From Bacillota bacterium (lineage in GTDB: Bacteria; Bacillota; Clostridia; Christensenellales; CAG-138), in NCBI GenBank assembly GCA_023416895.1, contig JAEZGQ010000134.1, forward strand, positions 1 to 7,466: a stretch of DNA of 7,466 bases, written 5' to 3'. The notes beneath the pieces are model-generated. The model was not told the origin of the DNA. It saw nothing but the letters and a program-made list of their open reading frames with translations, and did no database searches. The position numbers and the translations under genes are program-made. Below are positions 1-6,085 of this stretch, piece by piece (positions within the stretch are counted from its first letter, which is position 1; every line of letters starts with the position of its first letter).

Positions 1-449
1 TCCACGGCGTTGATGATGTTTTCGTAGCCCGTGCAGCGGCACAGGTGGCCGGAGAGGAGTTTTTTCAGATCGTCGCGCGAATACTCCTTGCCGGTTTCAA
101 GAATTTCCACGGCGGTCATGATGAAGCCCGGGGTGCAGAAGCCGCACTGTACGGCAGCCTCGTCCACAAAGGCCTGCTGAATGTCGGAAAGCTTGCCTTC
201 GGTGGAAGTGAGCCCTTCCACGGTGCGAATGCTTTTACCGTCAGCCCATACGGCGAGGTAAATGCAGGAGTTGAAGGCTTCGCCGTCTATCAGCACGTTG
301 CACGCGCCGCATTCGCCTACCTCGCAGCCCTTTTTTACGGAGGTCATGCGGTAGTCGTTTCGCAAAAGGTCGGTGAGCGAAGCGCGCACATCAACCACGG
401 TTTCCACGGCCTTGCCGTTGAGGGTAAAGTGAATGTGTTTGGTCTGCAT
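1..449 (-). CDS. xdhC: Xanthine dehydrogenase-type 2Fe-2S subunit, C-terminus cut by window edge
   Basis: This is the iron-sulfur subunit of a three-subunit molybdenum hydroxylase. It passes electrons from the molybdopterin site in XdhA through two 2Fe-2S clusters to the FAD in XdhB, in the cytoplasm. 149 codons are visible and the family is near 160 residues, so only about ten C-terminal residues are missing. The N-terminal plant-ferredoxin-like domain has cluster cysteines C42, C47, C50 and C62 (CEVGECGAC, then NSC). The helical second domain has CGFC at 102-105 and LCRCTGY at 136-142, so all eight cluster ligands are present. The ATG overlaps the xdhB stop as TGATG, and a GGGAGGTG ribosome binding site (464-457) sits 7 bases upstream, which supports this start and translational coupling to xdhB. 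Family assignment is secure; the substrate (xanthine or hypoxanthine versus another heterocycle) is inferred from adeC and the neighbours. Confidence 0.95.
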   Translation of the reverse strand, partial: MQTKHIHFTLNGKAVETVVDVRASLTDLLRNDYRMTSVKKGCEVGECGACNVLIDGEAFNSCIYLAVWADGKSIRTVEGLTSTEGKLSDIQQAFVDEAAVQCGFCTPGFIMTAVEILETGKEYSRDDLKKLLSGHLCRCTGYENIINAV

Positions 450-1330
450 CACAGAACACCTCCCGAGAGCAGAATGGATTCGCGCATGGCGCGTTTGGTA
501 AGCTCCTCCACAAGGTGCAGGCGGAACTCTTTGCTCGCGCGCCAGCTGGTGCGGGGATTTACATCGGTAAGCGACGCTTTGCCAACCGCTTCAATGGTCG
601 CTTCGCTCACGGGCTGGCCTTTACCGGCAGCTTCCGCGCTCGGCGCGCGCATGGGTACGGGGCCAGCTACGCCGTAGGCGACGCGCACGTCTTCCACGGT
701 TTTCTTGTCGGAGGAGAGCTTTACATTGACCGAGCAGCCAAGGGTAGCGATGTCGAGCGCGTTTCGCATGGCGTACTTGATGTAATGCCCTTTGTAGCCT
801 TCATAGCTTTCCTTCTTGATGAGGATGGCCGTTAAAAGCTCGGCGGGTTTTAGGGCAACCTTGCCCGCGCTTACGTAGAACTCGCGAATGGGAAGAAGAC
901 GAACGCCTTCGGGGCCGGTCAGCTCCATAACCGCGTCGTAGGCATGCAGCGTGGAGGCGGAGTCGGCGCTCGTTACGCCGTTGCTGGTGTTGCCGCCGAT
1001 GGTGCCGATGTTCCTGATCTGCGGGCCGCCAACCAAATCCACAGCCTCGCCGAGCACCTTGATATGCTCCTCGATTATGGGGCTTTTGGTGATGTGCGAA
1101 AAGCTTGTAAGCGGGAGGATGCGGATGGTACCGTCGTCCTCAAGCTTCACGCCGCGAAGCTCATCGATCCCGTAAATGCTCACGAGTTCGCAGCCCGCAA
1201 TGTGGCCTTCGCGAAGTTTGATGAGCACGTCGCTGCCGCCGGCGATGATTTTCGCCTCGGGGTGCGCCTGAAGAAGCTCGATGGCGTGTTGTACGGAAGT
1301 TGCTTCGTACAGGGCCTTAATGTCGTACAT
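449..1330 (-). CDS. xdhB: Xanthine dehydrogenase-type FAD-binding subunit
   Basis: This is the flavoprotein subunit that takes electrons from the 2Fe-2S subunit and hands them to NAD+ or another acceptor. At 293 residues it matches the usual length of stand-alone FAD subunits such as E. coli XdhB. The FAD-binding (PCMH-type) domain covers about residues 1-170, with AGGSDVL at 30-36 and QIRNIGTIGGN at 104-114, both of which contact FAD in this family. The CO-dehydrogenase-flavoprotein C-terminal domain covers about 180-285. I see no cysteine-rich insertion of the kind that binds an extra 4Fe-4S cluster in 4-hydroxybenzoyl-CoA reductase, which argues for the ordinary xanthine dehydrogenase arrangement. 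GGGAGGA (1344-1338) lies 7 bases before the ATG. The gap to the xdhA stop is only 14 bases, and the stop overlaps the xdhC start, so the three genes are one transcription unit. Confidence 0.95.
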   Translation of the reverse strand: MYDIKALYEATSVQHAIELLQAHPEAKIIAGGSDVLIKLREGHIAGCELVSIYGIDELRGVKLEDDGTIRILPLTSFSHITKSPIIEEHIKVLGEAVDLVGGPQIRNIGTIGGNTSNGVTSADSASTLHAYDAVMELTGPEGVRLLPIREFYVSAGKVALKPAELLTAILIKKESYEGYKGHYIKYAMRNALDIATLGCSVNVKLSSDKKTVEDVRVAYGVAGPVPMRAPSAEAAGKGQPVSEATIEAVGKASLTDVNPRTSWRASKEFRLHLVEELTKRAMRESILLSGGVL

Positions 1331-1344
1331 ATGCTGTTCCTCCC

Positions 1345-3633
1345 TTAAATGAGGCCTTCTTCCCTGAAACGCGCAAACAGGATGTGCGGGTTCAGGGGGG
1401 CTTTGTCAATCGCCACGCCGGTGCAGTTCAATACCGCGTTACGGATGGCGGGCGCCGCCGTGATGGCGGGCGGTTCGCCAAGCGCTTTCGTGCCGTACGC
1501 GCTCGTGGGCTCGTAGTTTTCCACAAACTGCGCCTCGAGGTGCGGGTGGTCGAGCGTGGTGAGAAGCTTATAGTCCAACAAGTTGTTGTTGAGCGGCTTG
1601 CCGGTTTTCTGGTCGAACAGAAGCTGTTCGGAAAGCCCGTAGCCAAGCGACATGCTCATGCCGCCGTGTACCTGCGCCGCAGCGAGCGCGGGGTTGATGA
1701 GCTGCCCGCAGTCGTGTACGTTCACAGCATCCAAAACGGTGATCTTGCAAAGCGGAATGTCCACTTCAATTTCCACAAACGAGCAGCCGAAGGAGTAGGC
1801 GTTGGACTTGCACTGCGAGGTGCATTCCGCCGTGATATGCTCGGAGCGGTTGGTGCTGTAAAGCGCCTCGGTTGCAAGCTCGCCAAGCGTCATAAGCACC
1901 TTGTTGCTGGGCTTATGGATCACCTTGCCGTCCACGATGTCGATGTCGTAGGCGCGCATGCGGGTGAGGTATTCCGCGTAGTCGAGCAGGCGCTCTTTGA
2001 GCTTCAACGCGGTTTCGCGTACGGCCATACCACCCACATAGGTTTGGCGGGAGCCGTAAGCGCCCGTACCGAAGGGCGTAATGTCCGTATCCTGAACGGA
2101 TTGGATGTGTACGCTCTCAAACGGAATTCCAAGCGTGTCAGCGGTCATCTGCGAAAACACGGTGTCGGCCCCTTGACCGATTTCGGTTTCGGCAAGCTGT
2201 ACCTGTACGGAGCCGTCCTGGTTCAAAACCATGCGGCAGGAGGAGGATTCCAAGGAGATCGGCCAAACGGCAGTGTTGTACCAAAAAATCGCCATACCCA
2301 CCGCGCGGCGGATGGGGCCGGTCTGGTTTTTGTACTGCTCCATCTTTTCGTCGTAACGGATGTATTCCTTGCCCTTGTCGATGCACTGGTTGAGCGAGTC
2401 GAACCAGTTCGTGTTTTTGGAGAAGGCATCGTAGTAGCCTACCTCCATCATGTTTTTGCGGCGAAGGTCGATGGACTTCATGCCGAGCACCTTCGCGATA
2501 TCTTCCACATGGCTTTCAAGCGCAAAGGTTACCTGCGGTATGCCGTAGGCGCGCATGGCGCCCGCGGAGGGGGTGTTGGTATAAACGGTGTAGGCCTTTG
2601 CGTGGCAGGCCTTTTCGTATTTGTAAATTTGCTTGAAGGCGGAAATGCCCTTGGCTACGATGCCGTGGCCGTGGGAAGCATACGCGCCCTGCTGGGAGTA
2701 AGCTTCGCACTTGCGCGCCACAAAGGTACCGTCGGGGCGCACATAGCTCACGATGTGGTAGCGGATGGCGTGGCGTACGCGGTTGCAGGTAAAGGTTTCC
2801 TCGCGCGTCATGTCAAGCTTTACAACCCTGCCGCCCACCTGCGTGGAAAGGTAGGCGCAAAGCGGCTCATAGAGCGCGTCCTGCTTGTTGCCGAAACCGC
2901 CGCCGATGTAGGGCTTTATAATGCGCACAGAGCCCCACGGGCGGTCGAGCGCCTGTCCTACCACGCGCCGCACGATGTGCGGAATTTGCGTGGAGGAAAC
3001 CACCACGATCTTGCCCGCTTCCTCGTAGGCGTAGCAGATGTGGTTTTCAATGTGGCAATGCTGCACCATGGGGGTGTCGTACCATTTGTCCACACAGATG
3101 AGGCCGGGTTCCTTAACGGCCTCTTCAAAATCGCCCTCCTCGTAGCCGGAGCTCGCGAGGATGTTGTTTTTAAACCTGTCGTGAAGCTGCGGCGCGCCGT
3201 CCTGCATAGCCTCGATCTGGTCGAGCACGAAGGGATATTCCTCGTATTCAACCTTGATGGCGCGGATTGCCTGGTTTGCCGCCACTTCTGTTTCGGCGAT
3301 GACCGCCGCCACATCGTCGCCGTAATAGCGGACATGCCGGTTTAACAGCAAACGGTCCGCCACATCCTGATGATGCGGGTCGGTAGACCACGGGTGGCCC
3401 GCGGTCGGAAACTCAATGTTTGGTACGTCAAAGCAGGTGACGATTTTCACGACGCCCTCAATTTTGAGTGCCTCGGAAATGTCAATGCTTTTCACCATGC
3501 CGTGCGCGATGGTGGAACGAAATACCTTTGCGATCAATGCGCTTTTGTCGGCAAGATCGTCGGTATATTTCGCTCGGCCAGTTACCTTATCAACCGCGTC
3601 TACACGGGTGACGCTTTTTCCTACTGCGCCCAT
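1345..3633 (-). CDS. xdhA: Xanthine dehydrogenase-type molybdopterin-binding subunit
   Basis: This is the catalytic subunit, which binds the molybdenum cofactor and hydroxylates a purine-like heterocycle (hypoxanthine to xanthine, xanthine to urate). It has 762 residues, close to E. coli XdhA. The N-terminal a/b hammerhead domain covers about 15-135; Moco-binding domains follow. Landmarks are SSTQ with Q216 (equivalent to bovine Q767), GGGFGNKQ at 244-251, AMRAYG with R361 (bovine R880), TEIGQGAD at 483-490, GAYGSR at 524-529, and LGEPP with the catalytic base E720 (bovine E1261). The position of bovine E802, usually GGGFGGKE, is Gln here (Q251). The retained Arg favours a purine-type substrate over an aldehyde oxidase role. 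GGAGGT (3646-3641) is 7 bases before the ATG. A structured leader precedes it. Family is certain; exact substrate and direction are inferred. Confidence 0.95.
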   Translation of the reverse strand: MGAVGKSVTRVDAVDKVTGRAKYTDDLADKSALIAKVFRSTIAHGMVKSIDISEALKIEGVVKIVTCFDVPNIEFPTAGHPWSTDPHHQDVADRLLLNRHVRYYGDDVAAVIAETEVAANQAIRAIKVEYEEYPFVLDQIEAMQDGAPQLHDRFKNNILASSGYEEGDFEEAVKEPGLICVDKWYDTPMVQHCHIENHICYAYEEAGKIVVVSSTQIPHIVRRVVGQALDRPWGSVRIIKPYIGGGFGNKQDALYEPLCAYLSTQVGGRVVKLDMTREETFTCNRVRHAIRYHIVSYVRPDGTFVARKCEAYSQQGAYASHGHGIVAKGISAFKQIYKYEKACHAKAYTVYTNTPSAGAMRAYGIPQVTFALESHVEDIAKVLGMKSIDLRRKNMMEVGYYDAFSKNTNWFDSLNQCIDKGKEYIRYDEKMEQYKNQTGPIRRAVGMAIFWYNTAVWPISLESSSCRMVLNQDGSVQVQLAETEIGQGADTVFSQMTADTLGIPFESVHIQSVQDTDITPFGTGAYGSRQTYVGGMAVRETALKLKERLLDYAEYLTRMRAYDIDIVDGKVIHKPSNKVLMTLGELATEALYSTNRSEHITAECTSQCKSNAYSFGCSFVEIEVDIPLCKITVLDAVNVHDCGQLINPALAAAQVHGGMSMSLGYGLSEQLLFDQKTGKPLNNNLLDYKLLTTLDHPHLEAQFVENYEPTSAYGTKALGEPPAITAAPAIRNAVLNCTGVAIDKAPLNPHILFARFREEGLI

Positions 3634-3660
3634 AACGGCTACCTCCGGATACTACAGTTT

Positions 3661-3690
3661 TGCTTTTTGAGCCGAACAGGCTTTCAAGCA
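3661..3690 (-). other. Stem-loop in the xdhA leader
   Basis: Read on the minus strand, an outer stem TGCTT/AAGCA and an inner stem of about five pairs (AAGCC/GGCTC with one G-T) are separated by a small internal loop and close a TGTTC loop. It lies 28 bases before the xdhA start codon. It is not followed by a U-run on the minus strand. On the plus strand the 3' arm ends in only TTT, which is too weak for a terminator. Its role is unknown. Confidence 0.4.
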
Positions 3691-3698
3691 CACCGTTT

Positions 3699-3716
3699 GC
3701 GCGGCTTTCGCCGCAC
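3699..3716 (-). other. GNRA-capped hairpin in the xdhA leader
   Basis: Minus-strand GTGCGGC, loop GAAA, GCCGCGC form a seven-pair stem with one G-U wobble, capped by a GNRA tetraloop. Such loops commonly dock into receptors in structured RNAs. It lies just upstream (in transcript terms) of the 3661-3690 hairpin, so the xdhA leader is probably a folded RNA of more than one element. No match to a named riboswitch could be established by eye. Confidence 0.45.
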
Positions 3717-3778
3717 CATGCGGATATTCTGCCCGTTTTTGCCAGTTTGCTCTATGAAAATGGAAATTGTGTTTCAAA

Positions 3779-3795
3779 GTTTGGTCAAATCAAAC
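3779..3795. repeat. Inverted repeat GTTTG-N7-CAAAC, candidate operator
   Basis: Two perfect five-base arms (GTTTG and CAAAC) flank seven bases, with a nested TTTGGTCAAA (3780-3789). It overlaps the -35-like TTGACC on the minus strand and lies between adeC and xdhA, so it could bind a regulator that acts on the xdh genes. Short AT-rich inverted repeats also arise by chance. Confidence 0.25.
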
Positions 3796-3848
3796 AACAA
3801 CATCGCTTTTTGAGAAATGAAAACAGTTTGCCTTGTTGCGCGGCGGCG

Positions 3849-5534
3849 CTATTGAACAAAGCGCATGTTCACAACGTCGAAAAGTCCCTTATCGGTCAAG
3901 CGCACGTCCGGAATCACCGGGAGCGCAAGGAAGGAAAGGGCAATGAGTGGGTCGCTCTCCGCCTTTGCGCCAAGGCTGCACGCTGCGTCAAGAAGCGCGC
4001 GCTGGCGCTCAATCACGCCGTCAATGGGCGCGTCGGTCATAAGGCCCGCAACGGGAAGCGGCAGGCGCGCAATAACAACGCCATGGCTTACCACGCTGTA
4101 ACCGCCGCCGCATTCCCGCAAAGAATCCGCGGCGAGAATCATATCGGCATCGTTGTCGCCGGCAACCACAAGGTTGTGCGAGTCGTGCGCAACGGTGGAG
4201 GCGATTGCGCCGCCAACGATGTTCAAACCTTCCACAATGCCAAGGCCGATGCGGCCCGTGGCGTGGTGCCGTTCGATTACGGCGAGCTTGGTGAGCTTTG
4301 CATCGGGCTTAAATGCCCCGTTTTCAAGCTGCACCTTGCGATAAACAAGCTTTGTTACAAGCTGTTCTTCCACCATGCTGATAACGGGCATAACGTCTTT
4401 GTCGGATTTAAGCACAAGCGAGTTGCGCGTAAGCGGTGCCATATGAACGCTGTGGAACACTTCCTGCGGAATGAGCGGGTAGGGGAATTCCCTATCCTCA
4501 TACGGCTCGCCGCCGGTAAACACCTGAACGACCTCAAAATCCTTCAAATCTTTAAAGAGAACCATATCCGCCCGGTAGCCAACCGCTACAGCGCCCGCGC
4601 GCTTTAACCCGTAAATGCGCGCCGCGTTGTAGGACGCCATTTTTACGGCCTCCACAGGGTCGATGCCGCAGGAAACCGCAAGCCGCGCGATGTGGTTGAT
4701 GTGCCCTTCGGCGCGGATGTTTTCAATGTGCTTGTCGTCGGTGCAGAAGGTCATGTTTTCGGTGGGGAGCTTGTTTTTTGCAATTTTTCTCAGAATATCG
4801 TCCATGCCCTTGGCGGCGGAGCCAACGCGAATCATGATCCCCATGCCCGTGCGCAGCTTTTCGAGCAACTCATCGTAGTTGGAGCATTCGTGATCGGTCG
4901 CGGGGCCGGCAATGCGGTAGGCGTTGAGCGCGCGTCCCGAAACGAGCGGCGCGTGGCCGTCGATGGGGCGCCCGTCAAACAGGCGGATCTTGTCGAGCAT
5001 ATCCTTATCGGCGTTGATGACGCTCACATAGTCCATCACCTCGCCAAGGCCCAAGATGCGGCTCTTTTTTGTGAACGGCAGCATATCTTCTGCCAAAAGC
5101 TCCGCGCCCGAGGTTTCAAAATTCGTGGCGGGAACGCAGGAGGGCATCATAAAATAAACGCGAAGGGGAAGCCCCTCACTAAACTTGTACATGGCGCGGA
5201 TGCCCGCCGTACCGCTCACGTTGGCGATCTCATGCGGGTCGGCAATGATGCCGGTGGTGCCGTGGGGCATAATGACGCGGGCGAAAGACGGAGGGATGAC
5301 CATGGAGGATTCGATGTGGACGTGCGAATCGATAAAGCCCGGGCAAAGGTATGCGCCCTTGGCGTCGTACTCGCGTTCGGCACTGTAACTGCCTACGCCG
5401 ATGATGGTATCCTCATAAATGGCAACGTCGCCTTCGATGATCTCGTTCGTAAACACGTTCACCACGCGCGCGTTTTTGATCACGTAGGTTGCGCGCCCTT
5501 CAAATGCCGCTTGAACCAGTTCGTGCTGCTTCAA
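3849..5534 (-). CDS. adeC: Adenine deaminase
   Basis: The enzyme hydrolyses adenine to hypoxanthine and ammonia, bringing adenine into the hypoxanthine/xanthine branch. It belongs to the amidohydrolase superfamily, AdeC type, and its 561 residues are close to the family's 570-590. Metal-site features are PGFIDSHVHIESSM at 65-78 (H71, H73), ADPHE with H101, GLGEVMDY with E165, DGHAP with H194, TDHE with H215, and FCTDDKH with D266/D267. The second AdeC-specific domain shows VAHDSHNLVVAGDND at 448-462. Together these separate it from other amidohydrolases such as hydantoinases. The start is TTG, set by a strong AAGGAGG 8 bases upstream; no in-frame ATG lies between. It precedes xdhABC on the same strand, so its hypoxanthine product is the natural substrate for the encoded xanthine dehydrogenase. 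Confidence 0.97.
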   Translation of the reverse strand: MKQHELVQAAFEGRATYVIKNARVVNVFTNEIIEGDVAIYEDTIIGVGSYSAEREYDAKGAYLCPGFIDSHVHIESSMVIPPSFARVIMPHGTTGIIADPHEIANVSGTAGIRAMYKFSEGLPLRVYFMMPSCVPATNFETSGAELLAEDMLPFTKKSRILGLGEVMDYVSVINADKDMLDKIRLFDGRPIDGHAPLVSGRALNAYRIAGPATDHECSNYDELLEKLRTGMGIMIRVGSAAKGMDDILRKIAKNKLPTENMTFCTDDKHIENIRAEGHINHIARLAVSCGIDPVEAVKMASYNAARIYGLKRAGAVAVGYRADMVLFKDLKDFEVVQVFTGGEPYEDREFPYPLIPQEVFHSVHMAPLTRNSLVLKSDKDVMPVISMVEEQLVTKLVYRKVQLENGAFKPDAKLTKLAVIERHHATGRIGLGIVEGLNIVGGAIASTVAHDSHNLVVAGDNDADMILAADSLRECGGGYSVVSHGVVIARLPLPVAGLMTDAPIDGVIERQRALLDAACSLGAKAESDPLIALSFLALPVIPDVRLTDKGLFDVVNMRFVQ

Positions 5535-5542
5535 ATGCTCCC

Positions 5543-5549
5543 CCTCCTT
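5543..5549 (-). promoter_or_regulatory. Ribosome binding site of adeC, fixes the TTG start
   Basis: Minus-strand AAGGAGG, followed by more G residues, ends 8 bases before TTG at 5534-5532. The preceding in-frame codon is CAT, so TTG is the only sensible initiator at this spacing. Confidence 0.85.
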
Positions 5550-5617
5550 ATCCGTATTTTGACCGGAAAAACATTAAAAAATTTGTACGAATCAAAATAA
5601 CTTTTTGCTTTGGAACA

Positions 5618-5626
5618 AGTATAACA
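5618..5626 (-). promoter_or_regulatory. Extended -10 promoter for adeC
   Basis: Minus-strand TGTTATACT reads as an extended -10 (TGn followed by TATACT, five of six matches to TATAAT). The -35 at 17 bases (TTTCTT) is poor, which is common for extended -10 promoters. Transcription would begin near 5610 and give a leader of about 75 bases that ends in the strong ribosome binding site. I see no riboswitch in that short leader. Confidence 0.55.
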
Positions 5627-5667
5627 CATTTTTATAGCCAAAGAAATATGGAAAATGTACATTCGTG

Positions 5668-5677
5668 TGAAATTTCA
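5668..5677. repeat. Perfect 10-base palindrome TGAAATTTCA
   Basis: TGAAATTTCA is identical on both strands and lies about 45 bases upstream of the adeC -10. A dimeric regulator could bind there. No factor can be assigned. Confidence 0.3.
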
Positions 5678-5802
5678 ACCAAAAACGTGATACTATCTCG
5701 CGAACAATGCAAATTAACAGAAATGGCTGTTTTCCGAGTGGAATAATAGGAATTCTCACAAGGAATATGCGCGATTCTTTCAAGAAAACGAGCTTTTAGT
5801 TT

Positions 5803-5831
5803 GCTTGCATTTTTCACGTCGGGCGCTTGCA
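5803..5831 (+). repeat. Direct repeat GCTTGCA spaced 22 bases apart, overlapping the hydA -35
   Basis: GCTTGCA occurs at 5803-5809 and 5825-5831, about two helical turns apart. The second copy covers the candidate -35 TTGCAA. The arrangement would suit a regulator that contacts one DNA face, but two seven-base copies are only weak evidence. Confidence 0.25.
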
Positions 5832-5855
5832 AAAACGCGGTGCGGGTGTTAAGAT
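5827..5855 (+). promoter_or_regulatory. Promoter for the riboswitch-hydA transcript
   Basis: TTGCAA (5827-5832), a 17-base spacer, and TAAGAT (5850-5855) form a plausible housekeeping promoter. An overlapping GATAAT at 5853-5858 is an alternative -10. Transcription would start near 5862, a few bases before the aptamer's first stem, which is the usual placement for riboswitch promoters. Confidence 0.6.
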
Positions 5856-5868
5856 AATGCCGTAAGCA

Positions 5869-5941
5869 AGGTTCTCATATAATTCCGCGAAACGGAGCGG
5901 GAGTTTCTACGGAACCGCCTTCGGTTCTGCTATGGGTGTCT
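5869..5941 (+). ncRNA. Purine riboswitch aptamer, guanine class core with atypical loops
   Basis: The order and core match the purine aptamer family (type example B. subtilis xpt). P1 is CTCATA (5874-5879) with TATGGG (5931-5936), extendable past a U-U mismatch to 5869/5941. J1/2 follows in TATAAT (5878-5883). P2 is TTCCGC (5883-5888) with GCGGGA (5897-5902). J2/3 carries the invariant GTTTCTAC (5903-5910). P3 is GGAACC (5911-5916) with GGTTCT (5923-5928), and J3/1 gives GCTAT. Equivalents of xpt U22 (5880), U47 (5904), U51 (5908) and C74 (5930) are all conserved; C74 points to guanine, hypoxanthine or xanthine and not adenine. L2 GAAACGGA retains the GG that pairs with CC in L3, but L3 is GCCTTC and lacks the usual CCGTAAA. 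It directly precedes hydA. Family call is strong; ligand and direction of control are inferred. Confidence 0.9.
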
Positions 5942-6073
5942 GGCGCAGGGGTAATGTACACTTTGCGCAAGGCGCTTTTTGTTTGCCAAAAAAGGTGTAT
6001 CAAACGTTTCCAATCCGCAAATACTTCCCGCGCCGCAGGCCGATAAGGCTTTTTACAGGGCGGCAAAGAAAAT
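5942..6073 (+). promoter_or_regulatory. Probable riboswitch expression platform upstream of hydA
   Basis: About 130 leader bases lie between aptamer and ribosome binding site and offer competing folds. Hairpin A pairs 5943-5950 with 5961-5968 (eight pairs). Stem B pairs 5956-5964 with 5992-6000 (nine pairs, two wobbles) and excludes A. Stem C pairs 5934-5939 with 5958-5963 and would break P1. A minimal GCGC-AAG-GCGC hairpin (5965-5975) runs straight into TTTTTGTTT, and AGGCC-GATAA-GGCTT (6037-6051) is followed by TTT; either could terminate weakly. ACTTCC (6023-6028) can pair with GGAGGT (6074-6079) and mask the ribosome binding site. Whether control is transcriptional or translational cannot be decided by eye. 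Confidence 0.5.
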
Positions 6074-6079
6074 GGAGGT
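6074..6079 (+). promoter_or_regulatory. Ribosome binding site of hydA, fixes the GTG start
   Basis: GGAGGT ends 6 bases before GTG at 6086, a normal spacing with no ATG competitor. It is complementary (one wobble) to 6023-6028, so it may be masked in one leader conformation. Confidence 0.85.
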
Positions 6080-6085
6080 TCAGCC

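Larger units (their letters stand above)
3634..3848 (-). promoter_or_regulatory. Structured intergenic leader between adeC and xdhA
   Basis: These 215 bases separate the adeC stop from the xdhA start on the same strand and are more AT-rich than the genes. They hold two stem-loops close to xdhA (3661-3690 and 3699-3716) and an inverted repeat nearer adeC (3779-3795). I see no hairpin followed directly by a U-run in the minus-strand sense, so read-through from adeC is possible. A separate xdhA promoter may also exist: TTGACC (3788-3783) and TTGAAA (3777-3772) resemble -35 boxes, but no good -10 lies at the proper spacing. No coding potential was seen. Confidence 0.45.
5535..5868. promoter_or_regulatory. 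AT-rich divergent regulatory region between adeC and hydA
   Basis: This gene-free stretch contains the adeC promoter near 5618-5626 on the minus strand and the hydA promoter at 5827-5855 on the plus strand. Between them, roughly 5640-5826, are short symmetric elements: a perfect palindrome at 5668-5677, an inverted repeat TTCTT-TC-AAGAA at 5775-5786, three GGAAT repeats around 5740-5767, and GCTTGCA repeated 22 bases apart. A CGAACAAT (5701-5708 with its preceding bases) recalls the core of the Bacillus PurBox, but its flanks do not match. Short open frames here lack ribosome binding sites and were not called. Confidence 0.6.

Noticed and set aside
45..677. A 210-codon plus-strand frame opposite xdhC and xdhB
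   Set aside because: It spans two real minus-strand genes, has no ribosome binding site of note, and shows no recognisable motif.
1384..3345. A 653-codon open frame on the plus strand, antisense to xdhA
   Set aside because: It lies wholly opposite a gene with clear Moco-site motifs. Its composition (rich in Val, His, Arg, Ala) is that of a frame mirrored by GC-biased codons, and it shows no recognisable domain.
3671..3685. Possible plus-strand terminator (GAGCC-GAACA-GGCTTT)
   Set aside because: The stem is five pairs with only three T residues after it, and no plus-strand gene precedes it.
3660..4607. A 315-codon plus-strand frame opposite adeC
   Set aside because: adeC on the other strand has all metal-site motifs; this frame is a shadow with no start signal.
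3849..5534. Reading adeC as a second hydantoinase or dihydroorotase
   Set aside because: IESSM after the HxH motif, ADPHE, FCTDDKH and the C-terminal HDSHN segment are specific to AdeC-type adenine deaminases.
5694..5708. A PurBox-like CGAACAAT
   Set aside because: Only the core matches the Bacillus PurR site; the upstream half of the consensus and a properly spaced second box are missing.
5489..5832. Short open frames of 63-85 codons in the adeC-hydA spacer
   Set aside because: They lack ribosome binding sites, overlap promoters or the adeC start, and look like AT-rich noise.
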